NCBI GenBank assembly: GCA_020635285.1 | Contig: JACKAB010000005.1 | Span: 558,001-622,000 of the forward strand | Length of the DNA stretch: 64,000 nt | Origin: Ignavibacteriales bacterium | GTDB taxonomy: Bacteria; Bacteroidota; Ignavibacteria; Ignavibacteriales; Melioribacteraceae | Direction: 5' to 3' | Shown: piece by piece, positions 8,798-19,035 of the stretch | Layout: every line of letters begins with the position of its first letter | How positions within the stretch are numbered: position 1 is the first letter of the stretch | Notes under the pieces: generated by a model | The model's database searches: none | The model's input: the letters and a program-made list of their open reading frames with translations, nothing else | What the model was told of the DNA's origin: nothing | Position numbers and translations under genes: made by a program

Positions 8798-9472
8798 ATG
8801 TCAAGTGAAAATAGAAATTATATTTTAATAGTTCTAACTTTGTTAACTACAAATATATTTTCTCAAAATGAAAAATCTATTCAAGTTAATGGTGGAATTC
8901 TTTTCCCGAGGAGTTCATCAAATGGCCTTTCAGGATCAATTCAACTCAATTATGGAATAAACTCAGATTTATATTTGTATTTATATTCTGGTTATTCAAG
9001 CTGGGACAAATTCAATATTGGTCTAAATTACCAATACTCTGAAGTTGAAGATAAAGAGATAGCCCAACAAAGGACCATCGCCACCTACGCAGAAAACGAA
9101 CATAGTGCAATTCCATTTTATCTAGGAGCGCGATTAAATTTTAGAACTAATAAGCTATTTACCACATTTTTTAGTTTTGAACTGGGCTATTCTCGTTTGG
9201 CATTTAATAGTTATAATAAGTGGGATCCAGTTTATTCAAATTCTGGTGCTGTAGTCCAATACATTCCAGTTGAATCAAGCAAGATTAAAAAAAATGAGAA
9301 TTTATATGGTTTTGGTGTTGGCCTGGGTTTTGCCATACCGGCAACAACACAAATGGATGTAATCGTGAACTTTAAATTAAATACATATTCAAACTTCGAT
9401 GATATTGAACTATTAAGCACTAGAGGACACATACATACTACTATTCTTGGAGGCTTAAATTTTAAGATATAG
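8798..9472 (+). CDS. Cassette 4: outer-membrane beta-barrel-like protein
   Basis: Intact. The frame is open from 8744, but ATG 8798 gives a proper signal peptide ('MSSENRNYILIVLTLLTTNIFSQ'). The ~224-residue protein has alternating amphipathic strands ('SIQLNYGINSDLYLYLYSGY', 'FFSFELGYSRLAF', 'LYGFGVGLGFAIPA') and ends 'TILGGLNFKI'. This pattern fits an outer-membrane beta-barrel or OmpA-like porin-type protein of Bacteroidota. One of the few undamaged cassette genes. Specific role unknown. Confidence 0.7.
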   Translation: MSSENRNYILIVLTLLTTNIFSQNEKSIQVNGGILFPRSSSNGLSGSIQLNYGINSDLYLYLYSGYSSWDKFNIGLNYQYSEVEDKEIAQQRTIATYAENEHSAIPFYLGARLNFRTNKLFTTFFSFELGYSRLAFNSYNKWDPVYSNSGAVVQYIPVESSKIKKNENLYGFGVGLGFAIPATTQMDVIVNFKLNTYSNFDDIELLSTRGHIHTTILGGLNFKI

Positions 9473-9477
9473 GGCAT

Positions 9478-9697
9478 GCCTAACAAGCCGCTCAAGCCGA
9501 CCGCCGTTGTCTTAGGCGGGAACTTGTAAAAAGTTGGTTTACAGTTTTGTGTAAAATTGCAATTAAAGTTTGTGCAATAAGTAAAAGTTAGTCGCCGTGT
9601 TTGCAAATAAAAATAAACACGGCTAAGTAAAATAAAACAATCGTTGTTCTGTAAGTTTGCCGTTTTGGGCATCGGCTTATCGGCAACGCCGTTATAC
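9478..9697 (+). repeat. attC site 5
   Basis: 220 bp, main sub-type. Starts GCCTAAC, partner of cassette start TTAGGC (8720), and ends GTTATAC. The GCCGTGTTT/AAACACGGC internal stem is present. Minus-strand open frames across it only reflect its palindromic structure. Confidence 0.9.
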
Positions 9698-9717
9698 CTA
9701 TTCTAAAGGAGATTGTT

Positions 9718-10392
9718 GTGGGAAGAAAATACTTTGAATTATTATTAATTATTTCACTGTTAACTTTATTGTCTTGTGGAGATGATAATATTACAAATCC
9801 AGATTCATTTATTTCGAATAACACATTGAAAGAAAAAAATTGAACAATGGGATCCTCAAGATAGTCGAAAAATTGGAATGGTTGACATGTTTAATTTTCC
9901 AACAAGTGGTGTTTATCGTTATGGTGAAAGTGAAATTAAAAGTGATGGCTCATTTAATATTTTTTTGAAAAATCCACCTTCTGAATATTTAAGGTCATTA
10001 AAAGGTTTTGACGCCGTTCCTACCAACCAATTGGAATTTAGTTCTCCAGATGTAAAAGGTTATATGGCCTTCCTTAAATTATTTGATGAAGCAAAACCTA
10101 ATGTTATTGATAATATTATTTGTGGGAATACTATTAGAAAGGAAAATGTTGGCGAATATGACATATACTTCGTCTATTCTGAAGGTGATTTTGATATTAC
10201 AGGTGTGCAAAGAGATACAAATGAATTTATGAAAATCAAAACTTATTATGAATATGACATCCATTTTAAAAAAAAGGTTGGAATGCAAGGATGTACAAAA
10301 CTATAGAAGTTAGTGAACAAGATGGCTATAAAATTTATGGCCATCTCTTTTCGACTAATATTGATCAAGATGTTAAATATTTTTATAAATAG
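9718..10392 (+). CDS. Cassette 5: lipoprotein of unknown function, frameshifted
   Basis: GTG start at 9718 behind the ribosome site AAAGGAG (9705-9711). The signal 'LLLIISLLTLLSCGDDNIT' ends in a clear lipobox cysteine, so the product should be a lipoprotein. A shift in the A-run near 9833-9840 leads to frame 9863-10306 ('EQWDPQDSRKIGMVDMF...'), and a shift in the A8 run near 10268-10275 gives the last piece 'YKTIEVSEQDGYKIYGHLF', stop at 10390-10392. About 220 residues in total. No recognised domain. Confidence 0.6.
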
Positions 10393-10618
10393 GTATAACC
10401 AGCCGCTCAAGCCGACCGCTTCGCTCGAATTGGCAAAAGCTGGTAAAAAGTAGGTTTTGTGTTTCATGTAAAATTGAATTTGAACATTGTACAATAATTA
10501 AAAGTTAGTCGCTGCACTTACTTGACAAAGTTAAGTACAGCTTGTTATAAATTAAAATTCGTCGTTGTATTAGGGTTGTCTGTTTTATGCGGACGGCTTA
10601 TCGGCAACGCCGTTATAC
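10393..10618 (+). repeat. attC site 6
   Basis: 226 bp, main sub-type but with a diverged inner stem (GCTGCACTTA near 10510 and TAAGTACAGC near 10533). Starts GTATAAC, partner of TTATAC at 9692, and ends GTTATAC. The first box directly follows the stop codon of the cassette gene. Confidence 0.9.
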
Positions 10619-10630
10619 CCCTGAAAAATT

Positions 10631-12291
10631 ATGAAAGAATTATTGAAAATATTATTTCTGGTTTTTATTTTTTCCTTATCAAACATTTTTTCTCAATCAG
10701 AATATGATTTTGAAGCTGATTCATTATTTGTTGTTATGGGTGACCGGAATTATAAAGGTGAACAAGATTGTAAAGCAAGTGTAAAGTTATTCTCAGATGG
10801 GAAAGCAATTAACATTAGAGTTGATATTCTTGATGATGATTTAATTTTTAATAATAATGAAATCAACTCGGACCATATTGAATTATGGTTTTCTTTTACC
10901 AGATATTTCATACAATTTTGAAGTTCCAGACATATATGAATTAGAAGATAAATCGTTTTCTTCCAAATTTATTTATAGTGATTCATCTTTTATTCTTATT
11001 AAGTAAGAATAGAACTCTGGAAGATTTTAAAAAAAATCTTTCTGATCCACTAATTCTTATTGATGAATTATCTGATGATAGTTTAATTACTTATTCTAAA
11101 TTAGATTCAACTTCTTTTCAATGGTTAATGAATGAAATTGATGATTATTTAATCGGTGCGAAAAAGTCTGAACTCTTTATTGATCATTTTTTTTTATAAT
11201 ATAGTACATTTTGGTTTCTTACCAAATCATACTGAGGCTATTTTATATGATAAAAATATTATTCTCCATTTGAGAAATATTTACATCTTAAATTAGCTGA
11301 TTTAACTTCAAATATTTCCATTAAAAAAAATATTTCAAGCACAGGTTACAGTTACAACATAAAACTTCCACCACAAGCATTAGGTTTCGTTACTAAATAT
11401 GGAATTAAGAGATTTAGATTTCAAGTAGATGTTTTTGATGTTGATAAGAAAGATGAAAACTTAACAATTCTCTCAACCAGTAAAAACAGAACTTGGGGAA
11501 ATCCAAATAGTTTCAAAAAAGTTTATTTAAGAAAAAATATTAATGTTTTTGCTAAATAAAAATATTCCATTACTTGGGAAAAAGAAGAACAACAAGATTC
11601 TACATGGCATAATATTATTATTTGGTTACCAGAGAATTACGTTTTGTCTGATAATGGTTGGGAACCCATAAGTGCTTCTCAATGGCCTTTTTCTACATAT
11701 ACTGAATACATAGGAGATACTTATTATGGAACAGATACCGAATATTATATAGAGGACATTATTAAAGTTGGTTTGGTTAAATATAATATTGATTATAAAT
11801 CAAAAATGAAAGGAGACAACAAGCTAGAATATATTAACTGGGATAATCCTTCTATTTATTATCACTCACTTTTATTGGTAAATAATAGATTATTAGTCAA
11901 TCCAGAGAATATCATCGATACTTTTTTCTACCAACTGGTAAAATAGCATTTTTATATCAAGAGAATGAATATTTTGGAAGATATGGTGATAGAATAGATT
12001 CAAAAACTTTATCTACTAACAGATTCTTTAAAAGAAATGATAGCTGAATATAATGGGGACTACGGAAGCTTTATTATTCCATTTTCCAATATAGATGTAA
12101 TGAAAAGTTGGGGTAATGGAATAAATAAAATTGATTTTAATATTCCTGGTGAAATAAGATGGGTGAATATTATTAGATTCAATAAAAAGAATTTGTTTAT
12201 GTTTTTTTGATTTGGGAAGTGGTTTGAAATATAAATTTGAGTGGGATGAAAATGGCAAAATTACAAATGCAGAAGAAGTTAAAAAAATAAA
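10631..12291 (+). pseudogene. Cassette 6: large secreted protein with CBM9-like start, heavily frameshifted
   Basis: A signal peptide 'LLKILFLVFIFSLSNIFSQS' opens the frame at 10631. The first ~90 residues ('DCKASVKLFSDGKAINIRVD', then 'INSDHIELWFS') look like the start of a CBM9/DOMON-type beta sandwich. After that the sequence remains protein-like but switches frame many times (10918, ~10980, ~11195, ~11560, ~11945, ~12020, ~12210). Longest later piece: 11644-11946 ('NGWEPISASQWPF...'). About 550 residues if joined. Too damaged to express as one protein unless the shifts are sequence errors. Function unknown. Confidence 0.45.
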
Positions 12292-12294
12292 GAG

Positions 12295-12516
12295 GTATAA
12301 CAAGCAAATCAACTTGACCGCCGAGGGCGTTCGGGTTTAAGTTGTAAAAATAGTGTTTAGATGTTTTGTTTGGCATTTAGCTGAAGGGAACAAGGTTCAA
12401 AAAGTTAAGTCGCAGTTTTTGCGATGTAAATTAAAAACTGCTCTTGGTAATTTTACCATTCGTTATTTTGTAAAATTGTTGTTTTGGGCGGCAAGTTATT
12501 TGCGCCACCGTTATAC
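12295..12516 (+). repeat. attC site 7
   Basis: 222 bp, 'AAATCAACTTG' sub-type. Starts GTATAAC (partner of TTATAC at 10613) and ends GTTATAC. Arms GCAAATCAACTTG and CAAGTTATTTGC pair with one extra C. The internal stem pairs GCAGTTTTTGC with AAAAACTGC near 12410-12440. Confidence 0.9.
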
Positions 12517-12538
12517 CGCAAAATATGGAGTTATGAAA

Positions 12539-13039
12539 ATGAAGAATATATTATTTCTCCTAATTATTTTATTTGTTGCAAATTGTAAAGATGATGTGAA
12601 TTCTTCCGAAGTAACCTATTTTAATCCCGATGATATAACAAAGCTTTCAATCGAAAGTTTAGACGATTTTTGGCAAGGTGATAGTATTTTTATTGATGAT
12701 TATGTTGGCGCAATAACTGAAAGTTATGAAGGCTTCTTAGATGGTTTAGAATATAGAAGTGAAAATAAATCAATCGCAATACATGTATTCAACTCTAAAA
12801 AAATAGCAATTGATGCTATGAATAAGAACCGACAATCAATGAGTGCATGGACTAATGATGGAGATCTTAATGAATATTTCAATGAAAATTGGTTCCATGT
12901 AGGTGATAGCTATAAAACAATCACAGTAAATAAAAACAATACTGTACTTTATATTTCGAATGGATATTCAGAAGTAGAAAATATTTCAATAAATATAGCG
13001 ATGGAGATTATAAATAGGATTGTAGTACTTTCACAATAA
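12539..13039 (+). CDS. Cassette 7: lipoprotein, family shared with cassette 13
   Basis: Intact. ATGs occur at 12533 and 12539; the GGAG at 12527-12530 is better spaced for 12539. The N-terminus 'LFLLIILFVANCKDDVNSS' is a lipoprotein signal with lipobox cysteine. The ~150-residue mature domain begins 'YFNPDDITKLSIESLDDFWQ' and contains 'SENKSIAIHVFNSKKIAIDAM'. The same order of motifs recurs in the cassette 13 lipoprotein, so the two are paralogues. The open frame extends upstream into attC 7, but that part is not protein-like. Function unknown. Confidence 0.75.
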   Translation: MKNILFLLIILFVANCKDDVNSSEVTYFNPDDITKLSIESLDDFWQGDSIFIDDYVGAITESYEGFLDGLEYRSENKSIAIHVFNSKKIAIDAMNKNRQSMSAWTNDGDLNEYFNENWFHVGDSYKTITVNKNNTVLYISNGYSEVENISINIAMEIINRIVVLSQ

Positions 13040-13049
13040 TATAATAGTG

Positions 13050-13270
13050 GTATAACCAGCCGCTCAAGCCGACCGCCGTTGGCTTTGGCGGGTTTTTGTA
13101 AAAAGTGGTATTGAATGATTTGTGGAAAATTGCAATTAAAGTTTGTGCAATTAATAAAAATTAGTCGCCGTGTTTTCAGAGAAAAATAAACACGGCTTTG
13201 TAAAATTAAACAATCGTTGTTCAGTAAGTTTTTCGTTTAGGGCATCGGCTTATCGGCAACGCCGTTAGGC
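13050..13270 (+). repeat. attC site 8
   Basis: 221 bp, main sub-type. Starts GTATAAC (partner of TTATAC at 12511) and ends GTTAGGC. GCCGTGTTT/AAACACGGC internal stem present. Nearly the same sequence recurs at 17138. Confidence 0.9.
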
Positions 13271-13292
13271 AGTTAAAATAGGGAAACCGAAA

Positions 13293-13765
13293 GTGAATAA
13301 AGTTAGATTTTTTGCATTAGGATTTATAATTATTTTTTTTCATCAATTCCTGTGAAGAAGATATTGATCCAGATAACAGTGTTCTAAATTTAGAATTTAC
13401 CTTTTTCAGCGCATGGTTTTTCGGATTTAATGCCAGCAGTTCCGCCTGACCCTATAAATATTACAGCTAAGTTTAAAATAGAAAATCTCGGTAATAGCAA
13501 TGTAAAAGATGTGATTATTAAAGATTGCAGTGTAATATCATCTGATAATATTGAACTTGGGAAAATCGATATATATTCAGATCCAGCAATTAATATTTTG
13601 CCTTCAGAAATTGATTCAATAACATTTTACAAAGAATCAAGTTTTAAGAAATTGTTTAATGATCCTTGTGGAGACTCAATATATCTCATTATAACTTTAG
13701 GTGATAAAAATGGAAATAGTAAAGAAGTTCATACAAATAAATTCTTTTATGGTTGTGCCTATTAA
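13293..13765 (+). CDS. Cassette 8: small lipoprotein, frameshifted
   Basis: GTG start at 13293. A hydrophobic stretch is followed, after a shift in the T8 run near 13333-13340, by 'FINSCEEDIDPDNSVLNLEF', a lipobox. A second shift near 13415 leads to frame 13420-13765 with 'INITAKFKIENLGNSNVKDV' and ends 'KFFYGCAY'. The body is about 115 residues and strand-rich, like an Ig-like/CARDB-type beta sandwich ('KFKIENLGNSNVKDVIIKDC'). Function unknown. Confidence 0.55.
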
Positions 13766-13772
13766 ATAAACT

Positions 13773-14141
13773 GCCTAACCAGCCGCTCAAGCCGAATGCC
13801 GTTGTAGTTTGGGGTGAACTGGTAAAAAGTAAATTTAAAGTTTTTGGGTAAAATTGTTGTTTAACATTGTGAAATAGATGGTTGTGCTGAGGTCTAATTT
13901 GGACTGGAAAAATCGATTATAGTTTTGTTAGTTAGCTAGAGTTGGGTTGTAAAAAGTAAGTGGGTGGCAGTTAACCATTAATTGTAAGTTTTAATTTTTA
14001 TTTATTGAAAAGTAGTTTTTAATTTAACCAGCAAAAAGTGGTTGCGAATAAAATTAACCACATTTTGCATAAATTGTGGCGGGAACAGTAAAGTTGATGT
14101 TTGTAGTTATGGGCATCGGCTTATCGGCAACGCCGTTATAC
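13773..14141 (+). repeat. attC site 9 (long type)
   Basis: 369 bp. Starts GCCTAAC (partner of TTAGGC at 13265) and ends GTTATAC. First arm GCCGCTCAAGCCG continues GAATGCCG; the interior is longer than the main sub-type, with an inner stem pairing GCAAAAAGTGGTT with AACCACATTTTGC (about 14031-14074). Shares its layout with the site at 19556. Confidence 0.88.
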
Positions 14142-14154
14142 AACAAGGAAAATT

Positions 14155-16351
14155 ATGAGGGAAAAAGTGATAAATAATAAATTATTTCTATGCTTTATTA
14201 TTTTCTTCATATTTATTCAAATCAACATAATTAGCCAACAAATGGTAAAACAAAATCTTAATTATTATAAAGTAAGTAAAGTTAGAGTTTACATTGAAAA
14301 TAAGACTGATCTGATTAAGTTAAATAAATTGGGAATATTAACTGATGATTATATTTCGAAAGACAAATATTTAGAAACATTTTTAGATAGCAAACAAATA
14401 ATTATTCTGGAAAATAGTGGTTACAATTATGAAATTTTAGTTGATGATTTAACAAAAGATTTTTTGGAAAAGAATTCAAAATTATTTCACAAGAATACCC
14501 TTAATAAAAAAATAATAATACTCTTTTTAGTTATGGAAGTATGGGAGGCTATTATACTTATAATGAAGTAGTTCAACTCTTAGATACTTTACAAATGTTA
14601 TATCCAAATTTAATTTCAGTTAAAGATTCTATAGGCAAATCCGTTGAGGGTAGAACGATATGGGCTGTTAAAATTTCTGATAATCCAGATATTGAAGAAA
14701 ATGAACCTCAGATATTTTATAATTCCTTAATACATGCTAGAGAACCAGAAGGAATGATGAGTCTAATTTATTTTATGGATTACCTTCTTGAAAATTATGG
14801 CAAAGATGAAGAAGTAACTTATTTGGTAAATAATCAGGAATTATATTTTGTCCCAGTAGTAAATCCAGATGGCTATGTTTTTAATGAAGAGATGAGTCCA
14901 AGTGGTGGGGACAATGGAGAAAAAACAGAAGTTATAATGGTAATAATGTTTATGGAGTAGACTTAAATCGTAATTTCAGCTATAAATGGGGATATGATGA
15001 TTTCGGCTCAAGCCCAGATTCAACTTCAATAATTTATCGAGGCAAGTTTCCATTTTCCGAACCTGAGACTCAAGCAATTAGAGATTTTTGTGTTAATCAT
15101 AATTTCATAATATCAATTAATAATCATACTTATGGAAAATATGTTGTAGCACCTTGGGGATATAAATACAAATCGACAACTGATTCTTCGATTTTTAACA
15201 ATATAATTGCTTCTGCAAATACAACTAATGATTATGTGAAAGCATGGCCATATTCGACAAATGGAGATGCTTTAGATTGGATGTATGGTGAGCAAGAAAT
15301 AAAAAATAAAATTTTTGCTCTAACACCTGAAATAGGCACAAGTTTTTGGCCTACGGTTGAAGAAATAATTCCAACTGCAAAAGATAATTTATATCCTAAT
15401 TTAGTTTATGCTTGGGGACCCGGAATCATTCAAAATTTTTCGTACGTATCAAATGTTAAATTATATAGTAATTATATCAATCCTATTGGCGATAATTTGG
15501 ATTTTCACATTAGCTGGAAAGAATTGGAAAATACCCCAAGTAATATATATGCACAAATAATTGACGATAGTGACTCAATAATTAATGAAATTAAATTAGA
15601 TAGCTTAAATGAATCTTTAAATTATAGTTGGCCACTGAATATCAGTGATGAAGTATTTTATAGGTTTAGAATAAAAGAGTTAGGAACAAAGATTCCATTC
15701 AAATTTTATACACAATATTATAAGTTTACCACAGCAGGGCCAATAGTAGTAGATAGTATTTCAGTTACGACTGACGGGTATGGTTGGGCAACAATAAAAC
15801 CGTTTGTTACAAACCTTGGAAAAAAGAAAGAAATAATAGATATTGCAATTAGTATTGTAAATAGAGATTCAACTATTATTGAAAGTTATCCCAAAAATTT
15901 GAAATTAAATAATATACCTCCAGGTTCAACAAGTACTTCAATTACAGGTTTTAATGTTAATTATGATGTTAATAATTATAAAGGATTTTTTAATTTAAAA
16001 TTCGAAATTAGTTCAAATAGTAATGTTTATTGGACTGACTCGACCAAGACAATAATAACAGAAAATAATAATGAATTAAATATTCCAGTAGTATTTACTT
16101 TATACCAAAACTATCCAAATCCATTTAATCCAACAACTGCAATAAAATATTCTATCCCAGATAATCATATAGTGAAATTATGTGTTTATGATATTTTGGG
16201 AAGAGAAGTAAAAGTCTTAGTGAATGAATATCAACATAAAGGTTATTATGAAATAAAATTCGAAGCTTCTGATTTATCAAGTGGAATATACTTTTATAGA
16301 TTGAGCTCTGGCAAATATATTGAAACGAAAAAACTAGTTTTATTGAAATGA
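14155..16351 (+). CDS. Cassette 9: secreted M14 zinc carboxypeptidase with T9SS sorting domain, frameshifted
   Basis: Ribosome site AAGGAAAA precedes ATG 14155. Joined over frames 14155-~14540, ~14520-~14930, ~14900-16351 it gives ~730 residues: signal peptide; propeptide; M14 domain with zinc motif H-x-x-E in 'SLIHAREPEG', 'VPVVNPDGY', 'GVDLNRNFSYKWG', the third zinc ligand in 'INNHTYGKY', and the catalytic Glu in 'FALTPEIGTSFWP'; then Ig-like segments; and a C-terminal type IX secretion signal 'YPNPFNPTTAIKYSIPD' ending 'IETKKLVLLK'. It should be exported and anchored or released by T9SS. A 2.4-kb cassette is unusually large. At least two single-base shifts. Confidence 0.8.
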
Positions 16352-16358
16352 AAATGTT

Positions 16359-16587
16359 GTATAACTAACAAATCAACTTGACCGCCGTTCCGATTCGGCA
16401 AAAGTTGTAAAAAGATAGTTGGAAAGTTTTACTTAAGTTTTTTGTTTAAGTGGATTTCAATTAAAGGAAAAGGTAAGTCGCAGTTTTTGCTAAAGATAAA
16501 TTAAAAACTGCTCTTGGTAATTTTGCCAATCGTTATTTTGTAAAATTGTAAATTGGGGCGGACAAGTTATTTGCAACGCCGTTATAC
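16359..16587 (+). repeat. attC site 10
   Basis: 229 bp, 'AAATCAACTTG' sub-type. Starts GTATAAC (partner of TTATAC at 14136) and ends GTTATAC. Arms CAAATCAACTTG and CAAGTTATTTGC; inner stem GCAGTTTTTGC/AAAAACTGC. Confidence 0.88.
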
Positions 16588-16598
16588 AGTTTAAAAAA

Positions 16599-17132
16599 AT
16601 GAAAAAATACACTTTTTATTTTTATTATTTTTAACTGTGAACATTTATTCACAAAAACCAAATATTGGAATAAGTATTGGATTAAGTTATTTGAATACAA
16701 ATGAATACAATAATTTTTCTCCACTTAATTTATATTTAAATCTTCGTCAAGAAATAATTGAAAATACTAACATTAAATTAAATATTGGTCTTGCATTTTA
16801 TGCTGAAGAATATGGAGGATTAGATTATAATTTATTGTTAGAAAATGAATTATATAAAAAGTTAAAAATTATTTGTGGTATAAATGCACATCAGAATGGT
16901 GGAGTATCACATGGAACTAGTACTTATACAGAAACATATTCAAAAAACATTTTATCATTATGTACTTGGACTTGGCATAAATATTACAAAATATACAAGT
17001 GTGGATTTATTATTAATGTTACCAAATGATAAAGAATATGGTTATTCAGATGATCATTCATACTCAATAAATAAAAAGAATTTTAAATATTTAAATTATA
17101 TACTAAAATTTAGTCTTGAGTATTATTTCTAA
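16599..17132 (+). CDS. Cassette 10: small outer-membrane beta-barrel-like protein, frameshifted
   Basis: ATG 16599; the signal peptide changes frame after ~10 codons and resumes as 'LFLLFLTVNIYSQKPNIGIS'. The body has alternating strands ('SIGLSYLNTNEYNN', 'NIKLNIGLAFYAEEYGG') and, after another shift near 16960, 'LGLGINITKYTSVDLLLML' with the last strand 'YILKFSLEYYF' ending in Phe, as in outer-membrane barrels. About 175 residues. Role unknown. Confidence 0.55.
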
Positions 17133-17137
17133 AAACC

Positions 17138-17358
17138 GTATAACCAGCCGCTCAAGCCGACCGTCGTTGGCTTTGGCGGGTTTTTGTAAAAAGTGGTATT
17201 GAATGATTTGTGGAAAATTGCAATTAAAGTTTGTGCAATTAATGAAATTAGTCGCCGTGTTTTCAGAGAAAAATAAACACGGCTAAGTAAAATTAAACAT
17301 TCGTTGTTTTGTAAGTTGTTTGTTTTGGGCGGACGGCTTATCGGCAACGCCGTTATAC
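17138..17358 (+). repeat. attC site 11
   Basis: 221 bp, main sub-type and almost the same as the site at 13050. Starts GTATAAC (partner of TTATAC at 16582) and ends GTTATAC. GCCGTGTTT/AAACACGGC internal stem. Confidence 0.9.
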
Positions 17359-17370
17359 ATTTAGGAAAGT

Positions 17371-17909
17371 ATGAAAATAATAAATTATATATTATTCATT
17401 CTTGTGCTTTATGCGTGCAGTGAAAATTCAGTTGAAGTCATCGACAAAGAAAGAAAATCCAAAAGTTGATTTATTCCCAAGATTACAATTAAATTCCAAA
17501 AAAGATTTGAATATAGATCCGGAGCAATTATGGCTGGATTCTATAAAACTGGGGAGCATTGTGGAATGTGGATTCAATAAAGTCAGAAAGTGGAAACTAT
17601 ATCTATTTTATAAAAGAAACAATTATAGATACAGTAGAATCTTCAGGAAGTAGTGCAAAAATAGACACAGCAGTAACAGAATTTAAAATTGTTGAAAGCA
17701 TATCTAATAAAGTAACAATTCAATTATATCCATATTATAGCATTGAATTTGATAGATATTTGGATTCACTCAGTGTTGGAGATAGTATTGTTACTATTGA
17801 AAATAATAGTTTCATTCCAGGTACAATCTCAATATCACTTAAAAAGAACATTGGGTTATATAATTTAAAAAATGAAAGAAAGTGCTCATTTAGCTTACGA
17901 AAATTATGA
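17371..17909 (+). CDS. Cassette 11: lipoprotein of unknown function, frameshifted
   Basis: ATG 17371 after AGGAAAG. 'IINYILFILVLYACSENSVE' is a lipoprotein signal. A shift near 17450 gives 'KENPKVDLFPRLQLNSKKDL', and another near 17550 gives 'MWNVDSIKSESGNYIYFIKE' through the end at 17909. The C-terminal ~110 residues are strand-rich. No domain recognised. Confidence 0.55.
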
Positions 17910-17933
17910 TCTGATAGAATGACATTATAAAAT

Positions 17934-18152
17934 GTATAACAAGCAAATCAACTTGACCGCCGAAGGCGTTCAGGTTTAAGTTGTAAAAATAGTGTTTAGA
18001 TGTTTTGTTTGGCATTTAGCTGAAGGAACAAGGTTCAAAAAGTTAAGTCGCCGTGTTTGCTAAGAAAATTAAACACGGCTTTGTAAAATAAACAATCGTT
18101 GTTCAGTAAGTTTGTCGTTTTGGGCATCAGCTTATCGGCAACGCCGTTATAT
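17934..18152 (+). repeat. attC site 12 (chimeric arms)
   Basis: 219 bp. Starts GTATAAC (partner of TTATAC at 17353) and ends GTTATAT. The left half (GCAAATCAACTTG...) belongs to the 'AAATCAACTTG' sub-type, while the inner stem (GCCGTGTTT/AAACACGGC) and the right arm (GCTTATCGGC) belong to the main sub-type, so the two outer arms pair poorly. Confidence 0.82.
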
Positions 18153-18175
18153 AGCTAAAAAAGGATAATTGAACA

Positions 18176-18778
18176 TTGAAGCTCAAAATATTAATTCTAT
18201 TATCAATAATATCTATCAACATAATATGTTCTCAGACAGAGATAGATTCAATTGCTTTTATTGCTGTTAGTGATACAACATTTTTTACATATTATAATGA
18301 TTCGGTGAATGTACAAGTAAAATTGTCTATCAATGAAGAAAGTCCAAATATTATTAGAAAAATCGATTTCATAACCGACAATAATAGTTTCAATATTCAA
18401 TCAATTTTAGACACCAGTTCAATTGGCTTAATATATTTCGATGCAAAGTTTATTGATCTTACATTTGACGGAAATTTAGATATAATTATTATGGAACCAT
18501 TAATTCGGACAATTGAATTGTATAGAATATATATTTATGACCCAACAAGTAAAAGATTTAGTCTATGTAAAACTTGTGATGAGCTTAAGGGATATATATC
18601 AATCGACAGTTTAAATCAAAAAGTAATATCAGAATATAGTTGGGCATATTCTCATCAAGGAGGAGCAGTCAAAATTATTTTGTTATTAAGGCTGGGAAAT
18701 TGGATTTGGACAGCACATATTTGGACACCTTTAAGTGGAATGAAGAAAAAAAGAAGAGTGGGAATAAAAGCTATATAA
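18176..18778 (+). CDS. Cassette 12: secreted XAC2610-like protein, frameshifted near the end
   Basis: TTG start at 18176 after AAGGATAA. Signal peptide 'LILLSIISINIICSQ'. The body contains 'FIDLTFDGNLDIIIM', the repeat-like 'D-x-N-x-D' segment of XAC2610-type proteins, and 'LNQKVISEYSWAYSHQGG'. A shift near 18668 would continue it as 'NYFVIKAGKLDLDSTYLDTF', the usual closing strands. In that frame the protein reads into attC 13. Probably periplasmic; function unknown. Confidence 0.6.
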   Translation: MKLKILILLSIISINIICSQTEIDSIAFIAVSDTTFFTYYNDSVNVQVKLSINEESPNIIRKIDFITDNNSFNIQSILDTSSIGLIYFDAKFIDLTFDGNLDIIIMEPLIRTIELYRIYIYDPTSKRFSLCKTCDELKGYISIDSLNQKVISEYSWAYSHQGGAVKIILLLRLGNWIWTAHIWTPLSGMKKKRRVGIKAI

Positions 18779-18993
18779 CAAGCCGCTCAAGCCGACCGCC
18801 GTTGTTTTTGGCAGGAGTTTGTAAAAAGTTGGTTTTAAGTTTTTGTGTGAAATTGTTGTTAAAGTTTGTTCAATAAATAAAGTTAGTCGCCGTGTTTGCG
18901 GAGAAAATTAAACACGGCTTAGTAAACTTAAAAATTCGTTGTTCAGTAAGTTGGCTGTTTGTGGCGGACGGCTTATCGGCAACGCCGTTATAC
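18773..18993 (+). repeat. attC site 13
   Basis: 221 bp, main sub-type. Starts ATATAAC (partner of TTATAT at 18147) and ends GTTATAC. GCCGTGTTT/AAACACGGC internal stem. Confidence 0.9.
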
Positions 18994-19035
18994 GGTCAAA
19001 AACAAAATAATTTAATAATTATGAGGAATATGAAA

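Noticed and set aside
9232..9672. 146-residue minus-strand open frame across attC 5
   Set aside because: It runs through the palindromic attC and antisense to the cassette 4 gene; no start signal and no protein-like composition. The same applies to similar minus-strand frames at 8419-8667, 10246-10494, 17129-17347 and 21415-21768.
12353..12538. N-terminal 60 residues of the cassette 7 open frame
   Set aside because: This stretch is attC 7; a ribosome site and lipoprotein signal place the start at 12533 or 12539.
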